DNA from: Coxiellaceae bacterium
Lineage (GTDB): Bacteria > Pseudomonadota > Gammaproteobacteria > UBA9339
Direction: 5' to 3'
Length of the DNA: 6,361 nt
Assembly (NCBI GenBank): GCA_003142435.1
Contig: PLMI01000010.1
Coordinates: 1-6,361, forward strand
The number at the start of each line of letters is the position of its first letter. Position 1 is the first letter of the stretch. Both the position numbers and the translations under genes were made by a program. Below are positions 1 to 5,701 of this stretch, piece after piece. The notes below the pieces were generated by a model. The model did no database searches and was not told where the DNA came from. It saw only the letters and a program-made list of their open reading frames with translations.

Positions 1-28
1 AAAAAGGCGGATTTTTTCCGCCTTTTTT
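1..28 (+). terminator. Rho-independent terminator of an upstream, off-window gene
   Basis: A GGCGGA/TCCGCC stem (6-11 with 17-22) closes a five-T loop. It is extended by A1-5 pairing with T23-27 and followed by a T-tract (23-28). This is a textbook intrinsic terminator for a plus-strand gene lying left of the window. The A-run on the other side means it could also work on the minus strand. Confidence 0.8.
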
Positions 29-126
29 ATTTGCATCATTTTTTCATTGCGCAGCAGGGACCAAAACGGCATAGCAAAAAAGAAAATATTTTGCTTCGCA
101 ATTTTTTATGCTAATCTTGCAACCGT

Positions 127-138
127 AATTACGTAATT
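127..138. repeat. 12-bp perfect palindrome upstream of the first porin-like gene
   Basis: AATTACGTAATT is its own reverse complement. The hexamer TTGCAA lies on both sides of it (117-122 and 137-142, the second overlapping its end). It sits about 40 bp upstream of the TATAAT box, where an activator or a dimeric regulator could bind. No known operator is recognised. In AT-rich DNA a palindrome of this length could be chance. The rest of the leader (29-126) holds AT-rich sequence with no convincing gene or RNA structure. Confidence 0.3.
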
Positions 139-154
139 GCAAATCATATATGGA

Positions 155-181
155 TTTGTTTGCATTGCTTATCTTTATAAT
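155..181 (+). promoter_or_regulatory. Likely sigma-70 promoter of the first outer-membrane protein gene
   Basis: There is a perfect -10 hexamer TATAAT at 176-181. The -35 side is poor: TTTGTT at 155-160 with a short 15-bp spacer is the best candidate. Transcription would start near 188, giving a leader of about 55 nt before the ATG at 244. The -10 is convincing, the -35 is not, so an activator may be needed. Confidence 0.5.
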
Positions 182-243
182 TCGTAGTAACTAGTAATGC
201 ATTCTATTTTTATACCTATAAATTTAAGAGGATTTAAATTATT

Positions 244-939
244 ATGCAAAAGAAAATTTTGTTAGTCAGTACTCTCGCTCTTGGTTTAGCTACATCTGCT
301 GCTTTTGCAAGCGGCGGTACGCCCATAGCCCCATGCCCAGCTAATTCATTTACTCCTGGAATCATAGTCGGTTTACAAGCAGGCTTCGTAGACACCGGAT
401 GGGAAAGTATGGAAGGTGGTAACTGGAATACTGCTGCCGAAACTCATGATATAAATATTCACGATGACACAGGTTTTGGTAGTCGTATCTACTTGGGTTT
501 TGACGCTTATGAATGGTTAGGCTTTGAGTTGGGCTACTTACATGCTTTTAATAAAGTTAAAATCAGAGGGATTAGTCCATTCACACATAAGATGAGAACA
601 GGTTCAGATATTAAAACTAATGCCATTGATTTAACTGGAAAATTAAAATCGCCAACTTGGAACGGTTTAGGTTTATATGCAAAAGCCGGTATTGCTTATA
701 TGATGTCTACTGACCGTAATGACACCTTGGTTAGTGATGATGCATCTCTCAAAGATTCAGTTTATGAGTTAGAGCCCGTTTTTGGAGTGGGTTTATCTTA
801 TGCCCTCCCAAATCTACCGGACTTATCTCTTGATTTATCATGGACTCGTTATGACAGTGGTAATGAAAGGTTAGATTATGAATATCTGCCAAATCTTGAC
901 TTCTACGCGTTAGGTATAGCATACAAGTTTGATATTTAA
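244..939 (+). CDS. Outer-membrane beta-barrel protein (OmpA-barrel-like), copy 1
   Basis: The 231-residue protein begins with a clear Sec signal peptide: positive MQKK, a hydrophobic core, then AFA with cleavage expected after residue 22. The mature part of about 209 residues has alternating aromatic/hydrophobic strands typical of a small outer-membrane barrel (for example LGFELGYLHAF, LGLYAKAGIAYM, FGVGLSYAL, LSLDLSWTRYD). It closes with FYALGIAYKF near the C-terminus. There is no periplasmic peptidoglycan-binding domain, so it is a bare barrel of roughly eight strands. The start is supported by AGAGGA (227-232), 11 nt upstream. It is paralogous to the next gene, sharing the last three or so strands. 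Exact function (adhesin, pore or structural) cannot be read from sequence. Confidence 0.85.
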   Translation: MQKKILLVSTLALGLATSAAFASGGTPIAPCPANSFTPGIIVGLQAGFVDTGWESMEGGNWNTAAETHDINIHDDTGFGSRIYLGFDAYEWLGFELGYLHAFNKVKIRGISPFTHKMRTGSDIKTNAIDLTGKLKSPTWNGLGLYAKAGIAYMMSTDRNDTLVSDDASLKDSVYELEPVFGVGLSYALPNLPDLSLDLSWTRYDSGNERLDYEYLPNLDFYALGIAYKFDI

Positions 940-961
940 GATAATTATTTATCTTTTATTT
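938..961 (+). terminator. Weak AT-rich hairpin terminator after the first outer-membrane protein gene
   Basis: AAGATAA (938-944) and TTATCTT (949-955) form a 7-bp stem with a TTAT loop. A T-rich run follows, and the stem overlaps the TAA stop codon. The stem has only one G-C pair, so termination is probably leaky. Confidence 0.4.
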
Positions 962-964
962 TTA

Positions 965-993
965 TTGAATATATTTTGCCATTCCCATAAAAT
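965..993 (+). promoter_or_regulatory. Candidate promoter of the second outer-membrane protein gene
   Basis: TTGAAT (965-970) and TAAAAT (988-993) are separated by exactly 17 bp, matching sigma-70 boxes at 4/6 and 5/6. Transcription would start near 1000, leaving a leader of about 35 nt. With the hairpin just upstream, this suggests the two paralogs are transcribed separately. Confidence 0.45.
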
Positions 994-1036
994 ATAGTTT
1001 CGTTGATTTTACTAAAAATTGTAATGGGGTTTTGTT

Positions 1037-1654
1037 ATGCTAAAAAAAATATTATTAATGTCCTCAACCTGCTGTTTCGTTTGTGGATTAGGTTCTGCTT
1101 TTGCTGATGATTCCAGCATAGTCAGCGGTCCATATGTTGGCGGTCAAATAGGACAAAGTCACATGAATTATAGTGACACGTCTTATACAGGAAATACCAC
1201 CGGAACAGGGCAAAATAGTGCTGACTCGAACAAAGGAGCATTACGCATTTTTGGTGGATACAATTTTACTCAATTCCTTGCAGCTGAATTAGGTTATGGC
1301 TATTACGGGAAACCAGAAATCAAACATCCTTCCGGCAATACTCAAGATTTTCTGCAGCAGGGAATTGACCTCGATCTAAGAATCAATATTCCTTTGAGTT
1401 ACGGACTAGGTATTTATGCCAAAGGCGGCGCCAATTGGATACATCGCGGATCATTAGAACCTCGAAGCGGTTACTTTGCTGACAAACCTGAAAACAGTAA
1501 AATAGTTCCTCTGGGAGGCCTTGGGGTAAGTTACGATATCAACCAAACCTGGAGTACTGATCTTTCTTGGACACGTTCCGAAAGCAGTGGCGATCTTCCA
1601 AAAATGGATTTTTATGGGCTTGGTGTAACATATAAGTTTAACTCGGGATTATAG
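1037..1654 (+). CDS. Outer-membrane beta-barrel protein (OmpA-barrel-like), copy 2
   Basis: The 205-residue protein starts with a signal peptide (MLKKILL, cysteine-containing core, GSAFA, cleavage expected after residue 23). The three cysteines in the signal peptide do not form a good lipobox, so a lipoprotein is unlikely. The mature barrel opens with GPYVGGQIGQS and contains FGGYNFTQFLAAELGYGYY, GLGIYAKGGANW, LGGLGVSYD, WSTDLSWTRSES and FYGLGVTYKF. The last four align with matching strands of the preceding protein, so the pair is a diverged tandem duplication. A GGGG Shine-Dalgarno-like stretch (1026-1029) lies 7 nt before the ATG. It is an outer-membrane protein of unknown specific role. 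Confidence 0.85.
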   Translation: MLKKILLMSSTCCFVCGLGSAFADDSSIVSGPYVGGQIGQSHMNYSDTSYTGNTTGTGQNSADSNKGALRIFGGYNFTQFLAAELGYGYYGKPEIKHPSGNTQDFLQQGIDLDLRINIPLSYGLGIYAKGGANWIHRGSLEPRSGYFADKPENSKIVPLGGLGVSYDINQTWSTDLSWTRSESSGDLPKMDFYGLGVTYKFNSGL

Positions 1655-1688
1655 GGCAGCAAAATAGAAGATTTATCTTCTTTATATT

Positions 1689-1730
1689 CTAATTGGGGCG
1701 ATTAAAAATTCGCCCCAATTAGTTTATTTA
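1689..1730 (+). terminator. Strong rho-independent terminator between the outer-membrane protein pair and waaF
   Basis: A perfect 13-bp stem (1689-1701 with 1710-1722, core GGGGCGA/TCGCCCC) encloses an 8-nt loop. It is followed by a T-rich stretch. A second small hairpin, AGAAGA/TCTTCT (1666-1671 with 1676-1681), lies just upstream. The stem ends only 17 nt before the waaF start codon, so waaF should not be co-transcribed efficiently with the outer-membrane protein genes. Confidence 0.8.
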
Positions 1731-1739
1731 TAAATTATC

Positions 1740-2780
1740 GTGCAAAAAAACACTCCATTTCCACAACATAAAATCCTCATAATTGGTCCCGCATGGGTTG
1801 GGGATTTAGTTATGGCGCAATCGCTTTTTAAACTTATAAAACATGAAAATGCTTTTACGATAATTCATGTCGCAGTTGCGCCCCATTTGATCTCCCTGGT
1901 ACAGCGCATGCCTGAGGTAGAAAAAATTCTTATTTTACCTTTCAAACATGGCGAGTTTAAATTATTAGATCGTATTGCATATGCAAAAACTCTTCGTCAG
2001 GAACATTATGATCAAGCAATAGTATTGCCAAACTCATGGAAATCAGCGCTTATTCCCCTTGTCGCTAAAATTCCCAAAAGAACTGGTTGGTGCGGTGAAA
2101 TGCGATATCTTTTGTTAAACGATATTCGAAGACTAAATCGAAAAAAAATTCCATTAATGGTCAATCGCTTCGTTGTTCTGGGAATGAGAAAAAACGAACC
2201 AATAGGCGACAAAAATTTTTTTACTCCACAGCTGGAAACAACCGCTGAGTTTATCGAAAAAACCTTAACAAAATTGCATCTTGAGAAACCATCAAAACCA
2301 GTCCTCGCACTTTGTGTTGGAGCGGAATATGGCAAAAGCAAATGCTGGCCAAGTGATTATTTTGCAAAAATAGCTCAAGTTAAAGTAAAAGAAGGATGGG
2401 ATGTTTGGCTTTTGGGCGGGAGCAAAGATCAGCCAATCGCTGAGAAAGTTCAAAAAGAAAGCGGTAACGTATGTGTTGACTTATCGGGTAAAACCACATT
2501 GGGCGAGGTTGTTGATTTACTGTCATTGGTAAATTTTATAATAACGAACGATACTGGCCTTATGCATATAGCAGCCGCGCTGGAAAAACCATTGCTTGCA
2601 ATTTACGGCTCATCTTCGCCAAGCTTTACCCCACCGCTATCTGACAAAGCAAGAACAATCTCTTTAAATTTAGAATGCAGCCCGTGTTTTGAAAGAGAAT
2701 GTCCTAATGGAACATACAAATGTATGCGCAACTTAACCCCGGAAATGGTCATGGAATTCCTGCAATGGAAAACTCAATAG
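1740..2780 (+). CDS. waaF: ADP-heptose:LPS heptosyltransferase II (WaaF/RfaF)
   Basis: This GT9-family glycosyltransferase (GT-B fold, cytoplasmic face of the inner membrane) transfers the second L-glycero-D-manno-heptose onto heptose I of the LPS inner core. Its 346 residues match the family's usual length. The N-terminal motif GPAWVGD (16-22) carries the conserved catalytic-site Asp22. The C-terminal domain has WLLGGSKD (223-230), the donor-binding NDTGLMHIAAA (270-280) and IYGSSSP (288-294). The Cys-rich tail (C313, C316, C321, C328) followed by NLTPE is typical of many WaaF proteins. It starts at GTG because TAA lies three codons upstream and no ATG precedes the first motif; no Shine-Dalgarno is visible. 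The 3' end overlaps the SET gene by 16 bp. The specific WaaF assignment, as opposed to another GT9 member, rests on the AWVGD and Cys-tail signatures. Confidence 0.93.
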   Translation: MQKNTPFPQHKILIIGPAWVGDLVMAQSLFKLIKHENAFTIIHVAVAPHLISLVQRMPEVEKILILPFKHGEFKLLDRIAYAKTLRQEHYDQAIVLPNSWKSALIPLVAKIPKRTGWCGEMRYLLLNDIRRLNRKKIPLMVNRFVVLGMRKNEPIGDKNFFTPQLETTAEFIEKTLTKLHLEKPSKPVLALCVGAEYGKSKCWPSDYFAKIAQVKVKEGWDVWLLGGSKDQPIAEKVQKESGNVCVDLSGKTTLGEVVDLLSLVNFIITNDTGLMHIAAALEKPLLAIYGSSSPSFTPPLSDKARTISLNLECSPCFERECPNGTYKCMRNLTPEMVMEFLQWKTQ

Positions 2781-3265
2781 CAAAAAAAGAAAAGTTAATT
2801 GTTTCTCACATTCAAGTACAAAAATCAGAATTGCACAGATACGGTGTTTTCGCTACTAAACGCATATTTAGGGGCGAAATAATTGAAGAGTGCCCATTAA
2901 TATTTTTTGATGCGGAGAACATAAAAAATGAAACGCTTAAAAATTATCTGTTTGCATGGCCAAATAAAATACATTACATATTAGCTCTTGGCAAAGGAAG
3001 TTTATACAATCACGATGCAGCACCGAATGCCGAGGCCATTTGCGACACAGAAAACAATTTATTGACATTTAAAGCCTTGCGATCCATTTTTAAAGGGGAA
3101 GAAATTACGATTTCCTATTCTAAAGACTGGTTTAAAGACAGGAATATAGAAATCAAAAAAGTGAAAAGAAAATATAACAAGCACCGTATAATCAATTTTA
3201 TTTTTTGGCTGCTGCTTTTTTTATTTCTTTTAATTACGACAACTCTTCTTAGGTCCATCAAATGA
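2765..3265 (+). CDS. Small SET-domain protein (putative protein-lysine methyltransferase) with C-terminal membrane anchor
   Basis: The 166-residue protein has the SET landmarks in order: RYGVFATKRIFRGEII (25-40, the usual GxGvfA...G motif), LYNHDAAPNA (80-89, the NHSCxPN-type AdoMet/knot motif) and KGEEITISY (110-118). Tyr118 is the expected catalytic tyrosine. It has no post-SET cysteines, as is common in small bacterial SET proteins. A basic linker KKVKRKYNKHR (131-141) leads into one hydrophobic segment (about 143-161) with only five residues after it. This predicts a tail anchor with the SET domain in the cytoplasm. I chose the ATG at 2765 with GGA 9 nt upstream; an upstream in-frame ATG at 2720 would add 15 residues unlike SET and lengthen the overlap with waaF. 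It overlaps waaF by 16 bp, suggesting coupled translation. The substrate is unknown. Confidence 0.8.
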   Translation: MENSIAKKEKLIVSHIQVQKSELHRYGVFATKRIFRGEIIEECPLIFFDAENIKNETLKNYLFAWPNKIHYILALGKGSLYNHDAAPNAEAICDTENNLLTFKALRSIFKGEEITISYSKDWFKDRNIEIKKVKRKYNKHRIINFIFWLLLFLFLLITTTLLRSIK

Positions 3266-4211
3266 GCTGCCTGACAATATCCCAAACTTCCGATGCTTGA
3301 ACATCGTGACAATTTTCAATGTGATATACTATTTTGCCAACAGTTCCGATTAACTTTGGCTTAGTATTTCCATAAAGTGAAATTGTGGGCCTATCAAGAG
3401 CTGCCGCCAAATGCCCAAGACCGGTATCTACCGCTATTACACAAGCCGAGTTTTGTAATTCATGGGCAATTGCAGTCAAAGACATTTTTGGCAAAACAAT
3501 AACATTATTACAGGCTGCTTTTATTCTTTCTGCCCGCTCAAATTCTTCTTTATTACCCCATGGCAATTTTACTTTATATCCATTATGCCCGGCTAAAATA
3601 GCTAAATTTATCCACTTTTCTTCCTGCCAATATTTTGTAACACTAGTCGTGCCATGAACAAAAACTAAATACTTATCATCGGAATTTATTATGCTGTTTG
3701 GTGATAAAGAAAGTTTATCTAATCCGTAATCTGTCCCTTGCTCTTTCAGCGGGTAGTTAAATGCTAAAGAAAATAATTTTCTAATTCTTGTAATAGCATG
3801 TTGATCTTTTGCCACATGATATTTTTTTCGATAAAAAAATGCAGCCAATGGCTCTCGCGCAGAACTATAATCAAAACCTGCAGTTCTTCCTTTAGATAAT
3901 AAAGTAATAAAAGCGCTTTTCAGCAATCCTTGCGCATCCACGATAACATCATATTTCTCAGCTCTTAGGGTTTTTAGAAAATTTGCAATATCGTGATTTT
4001 TAATTGCTAGGAATATATGCCTACGCCATGCTCGCCAGGAAATGGGAATAACTTTATGAACAGCTTTATGCCAGGAGGGAATTTCAGAAAAACTTTTCTC
4101 TAAAACCCAATCAATTTGCGCATTTGTAACGTTATTAAAAATATCAGTTACAGCAGGAAGAGTGTGAATAATATCTCCCATTGAGGAGGTTTTAACGATT
4201 AGTATCTTCAT
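3258..4211 (-). CDS. waaC: ADP-heptose:LPS heptosyltransferase I (WaaC/RfaC)
   Basis: This GT9 glycosyltransferase adds the first heptose to Kdo2-lipid A on the cytoplasmic side of the inner membrane. The 317-residue protein begins MKILIVKTSSMGDIIHTLPA, the WaaC signature, with Asp13 in the catalytic position. Other expected residues are Lys193 (in TTSVTKYW), Glu223 (in LPWGNKEEFERA) and DTGLGH (262-267), matching Lys192, Glu222, Asp261 and His266 of the E. coli enzyme by my alignment. The start at 4211 is chosen because the family motif begins there. A TTG at 4271 is also in frame, but the extra 20 residues would be translated from the repeat element. The Shine-Dalgarno AAGAGA (4221-4216) lies inside that element. 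The 3' end overlaps the convergent SET gene by 8 bp. It is probably the last gene of the hslVU transcript. Confidence 0.93.
   Translation of the reverse strand: MKILIVKTSSMGDIIHTLPAVTDIFNNVTNAQIDWVLEKSFSEIPSWHKAVHKVIPISWRAWRRHIFLAIKNHDIANFLKTLRAEKYDVIVDAQGLLKSAFITLLSKGRTAGFDYSSAREPLAAFFYRKKYHVAKDQHAITRIRKLFSLAFNYPLKEQGTDYGLDKLSLSPNSIINSDDKYLVFVHGTTSVTKYWQEEKWINLAILAGHNGYKVKLPWGNKEEFERAERIKAACNNVIVLPKMSLTAIAHELQNSACVIAVDTGLGHLAAALDRPTISLYGNTKPKLIGTVGKIVYHIENCHDVQASEVWDIVRQLI
4208..4211. repeat. Possible target-site duplication, left copy (TCAT)
   Basis: TCAT here matches TCAT at 4359-4362 immediately outside the other end of the element. On the coding (minus) strand this copy is ATGA, the waaC start codon plus the next base. 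A TA duplication (4212-4213 and 4357-4358) is the alternative if the element uses Tc1/IS630-type ends. Confidence 0.5.
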
Positions 4212-4227
4212 TAGATCTCTTGCATAA
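4212..4227 (+). repeat. Left terminal inverted repeat of the 147-bp element
   Basis: This 16-bp arm is the exact reverse complement of 4343-4358. Its outer base lies directly next to the waaC start codon (4211). Read on the minus strand it supplies AAGAGA, 5-6 nt before that start. Confidence 0.85.
4216..4221 (-). promoter_or_regulatory. Ribosome-binding site of waaC, carried by the element's end
   Basis: Minus-strand AAGAGA lies 4 nt before the ATG, with GAG (4219-4217) spaced 5 nt from it. It is part of the terminal inverted repeat. In the transcript it can therefore pair with the opposite arm (4343-4358). Confidence 0.6.
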
Positions 4228-4342
4228 TCTGCGTCTTTTGACTTACTACTGCGTTGCACGTTCATTCGCAATGCTCATTTATGTAAATATAAACTCCGCT
4301 TGCTCATTTCACGTGCGCCTTGTATTAAGCCAAAATACTTGG

Positions 4343-4358
4343 TTATGCAAGAGATCTA
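4343..4358 (-). repeat. Right terminal inverted repeat of the 147-bp element
   Basis: This arm exactly matches the left arm in inverse orientation. Its outer base abuts the last base of the hslU TGA stop codon (4359). Confidence 0.85.
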
Positions 4359-4362
4359 TCAT
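4359..4362. repeat. Possible target-site duplication, right copy (TCAT)
   Basis: This is the partner of 4208-4211. On the minus strand it reads ATGA, the last base of the final Leu codon (TTA)... with the hslU TGA stop forming its last three bases. Confidence 0.5.
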
Positions 4363-5678
4363 AAAATATACCTGCTCCAATCCTCGTTCTGGCTCATCTT
4401 CAATTGTGCCGCCACATAAGATACATCGATTTTAATGCGCTCCCCTCGATGCTCCGGCGCATCGAAGGAAATCTTTTCCAGTAATTTTTCCATAATTGTA
4501 TAAAGCCTGCGCGCACCAATATTTTCCATTTTCTCATTTACTTGAAATGCGATTTCAGCAACTTTTTTTATGCAATCATGAGTAAATTCCAAATCGACTT
4601 CTTCTGTTTTCAGCAGCGCTTTGTATTGTTCAACTAAAGAAGCTTTTTTAAGCTCGGTAAGAATGCGAACAAAATCATCGACACTTAAAGCATGCAATTC
4701 AACTCTAATCGGAAAACGTCCTTGTAATTCAGGAATTAAATCTGAAGGCTTTGACAAATGAAATGCTCCTGCGGCAATAAATAAAATATGTTCTGTTTTT
4801 AGTGGTCCGTATTTAGTAGATACAATACTTCCCTCAACCAAAGGCAATAAATCACGCTGCACTCCCTCGCGAGAAACTTCACCGCCACTTGCTGATGAGC
4901 TACGCTGTGTTATTTGATCAATTTCATCGATAAAGACTATCCCATGCTGTTCAACTTCTTCACGGGCACGTTTTTTTATTTCCTCTTCGTTAATACGTTT
5001 ACCCGCCTCCTCTTCAGCCAGCCGCTTAATTGCTTCTTTTATTTTTTGCTTTTTCTTTTTTTTCTTTTCTGTAGATAAATTAGCAAAAAGACCCTGTAAT
5101 TGGCTTGTCATTTCCTCCATACCAGGAGGTGCCATAATTTCTACTCCAAAAGGCGACTCTGAAACTTCTATTTCAATTTCTTTCTCATCTAATTCGCCAC
5201 TTTCTATTTTTTTTCTAAAGGTATCGCGAGTAACTGTTGGATATTCAGTGGCAGTACCAGACATAGGAATCAAAATATCTAAAACCCTTTCTATGGCAAC
5301 TTCCTTAGCGCTATCGCCTATTTTTTCCATTTCCTGTTCACGAATTTTCTTTACGGAAATATCCATCAGGTCACGGATTATAGATTCCACATCACGACCA
5401 ACGTACCCTACTTCGGTGAACTTTGTTGCTTCGACTTTCAAAAATGGCGCATCAATAAATTCTGCAACTCGTCGGGCAATTTCAGTTTTACCAACTCCGG
5501 TCGGCCCGATCATCAACATATTCTTAGGTTTAATTTCCTTGCGCATCTCTTCATCAGTTATACGCAATCTTCTTTCGCGATTACAAAGTGCAATAGCCAC
5601 AGCGCGCTTTGCGTCTATTTGCCCTACAATATACCTGTCTAATTCTTTTACTATTTGCGCTGGAGTTAAACGGCTCAT
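4359..5678 (-). CDS. hslU: HslU, ATPase/unfoldase subunit of the HslUV (ClpYQ) protease
   Basis: HslU is a AAA+ hexamer that unfolds cytoplasmic proteins and feeds them to HslV. Its 439 residues are close to E. coli's 443. Visible motifs are Walker A GPTGVGKT (58-65), the GYVGRD pore loop (91-96), Walker B IVFIDEID (247-254), the [15 protein letters not shown] block (269-283), the arginine finger in QGRF (319-322) and sensor 2 GARRLYT (388-394). The C-terminus EDWSRYIL is the intact tail that docks into HslV, so the adjacent element has not truncated the gene. The I-domain (about 110-240) has a lysine-rich stretch from residue 205 encoded by long A-runs. It starts 23 nt after the hslV stop with no clear Shine-Dalgarno, suggesting coupling to hslV. 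Confidence 0.97.
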   Translation of the reverse strand: MSRLTPAQIVKELDRYIVGQIDAKRAVAIALCNRERRLRITDEEMRKEIKPKNMLMIGPTGVGKTEIARRVAEFIDAPFLKVEATKFTEVGYVGRDVESIIRDLMDISVKKIREQEMEKIGDSAKEVAIERVLDILIPMSGTATEYPTVTRDTFRKKIESGELDEKEIEIEVSESPFGVEIMAPPGMEEMTSQLQGLFANLSTEKKKKKKQKIKEAIKRLAEEEAGKRINEEEIKKRAREEVEQHGIVFIDEIDQITQRSSSASGGEVSREGVQRDLLPLVEGSIVSTKYGPLKTEHILFIAAGAFHLSKPSDLIPELQGRFPIRVELHALSVDDFVRILTELKKASLVEQYKALLKTEEVDLEFTHDCIKKVAEIAFQVNEKMENIGARRLYTIMEKLLEKISFDAPEHRGERIKIDVSYVAAQLKMSQNEDWSRYIL

Positions 5679-5701
5679 AAATAATGGGAGATAAATAATG
5701 T

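Larger units (their letters stand above)
4212..4358. mobile_element. 147-bp MITE-like palindromic element filling the hslU-waaC gap
   Basis: The ends are perfect 16-bp inverted repeats, TAGATCTCTTGCATAA. The halves stay imperfectly complementary about one centre (4285.5): TTTTG 4236-4240 with CAAAA 4331-4335, GCACGT 4256-4261 with ACGTGC 4311-4316, GCAA 4268-4271 with TTGC 4300-4303, and TTTAT 4278-4282 with ATAAA 4289-4293. A 9-bp direct repeat, TGCTCATTT, occurs at 4272-4280 and 4301-4309. It is flanked by TCAT on both sides. It encodes no transposase. The size, terminal repeats and likely target duplication fit a non-autonomous MITE. An extragenic palindromic repeat of another kind is the alternative. 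No second copy lies in this window, so repetitiveness is not shown here. Confidence 0.75.

Noticed and set aside
80..112. Inverted A/T runs (GCATAG...TTTTTTATGC) in the leader as a possible small RNA or terminator
   Set aside because: The pairing is interrupted and almost all A-T, with only a 4-bp TTGC/GCAA stem inside; it is not distinguishable from AT-rich background.
1037..1105. Lipoprotein signal in the second outer-membrane protein (three cysteines in the leader)
   Set aside because: The residues before each cysteine do not fit a lipobox, and a normal AFA-D signal peptidase I site follows.
2012..2341. 109-residue minus-strand reading frame inside waaF
   Set aside because: It lies wholly within a well-supported gene, has no family-like motif and no ribosome-binding site, and reads as an antisense shadow.
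3115..3312. 65-residue minus-strand frame over the SET gene's 3' end
   Set aside because: It overlaps both the SET membrane segment and waaC coding sequence in other frames, with no start signal.
3385..3657. 90-residue plus-strand frame opposite waaC
   Set aside because: It is antisense to conserved WaaC motifs and shows no recognisable domain.
4220..4435. 71-residue plus-strand frame spanning the element
   Set aside because: It runs from the element into the antisense of hslU with no protein-like features; it does not look like a transposase fragment.
5248..5694. 148-residue plus-strand reading frame opposite hslU
   Set aside because: It mirrors the conserved HslU N-terminal coding region; the Ser/Ile/Arg-rich composition is typical of an antisense frame.
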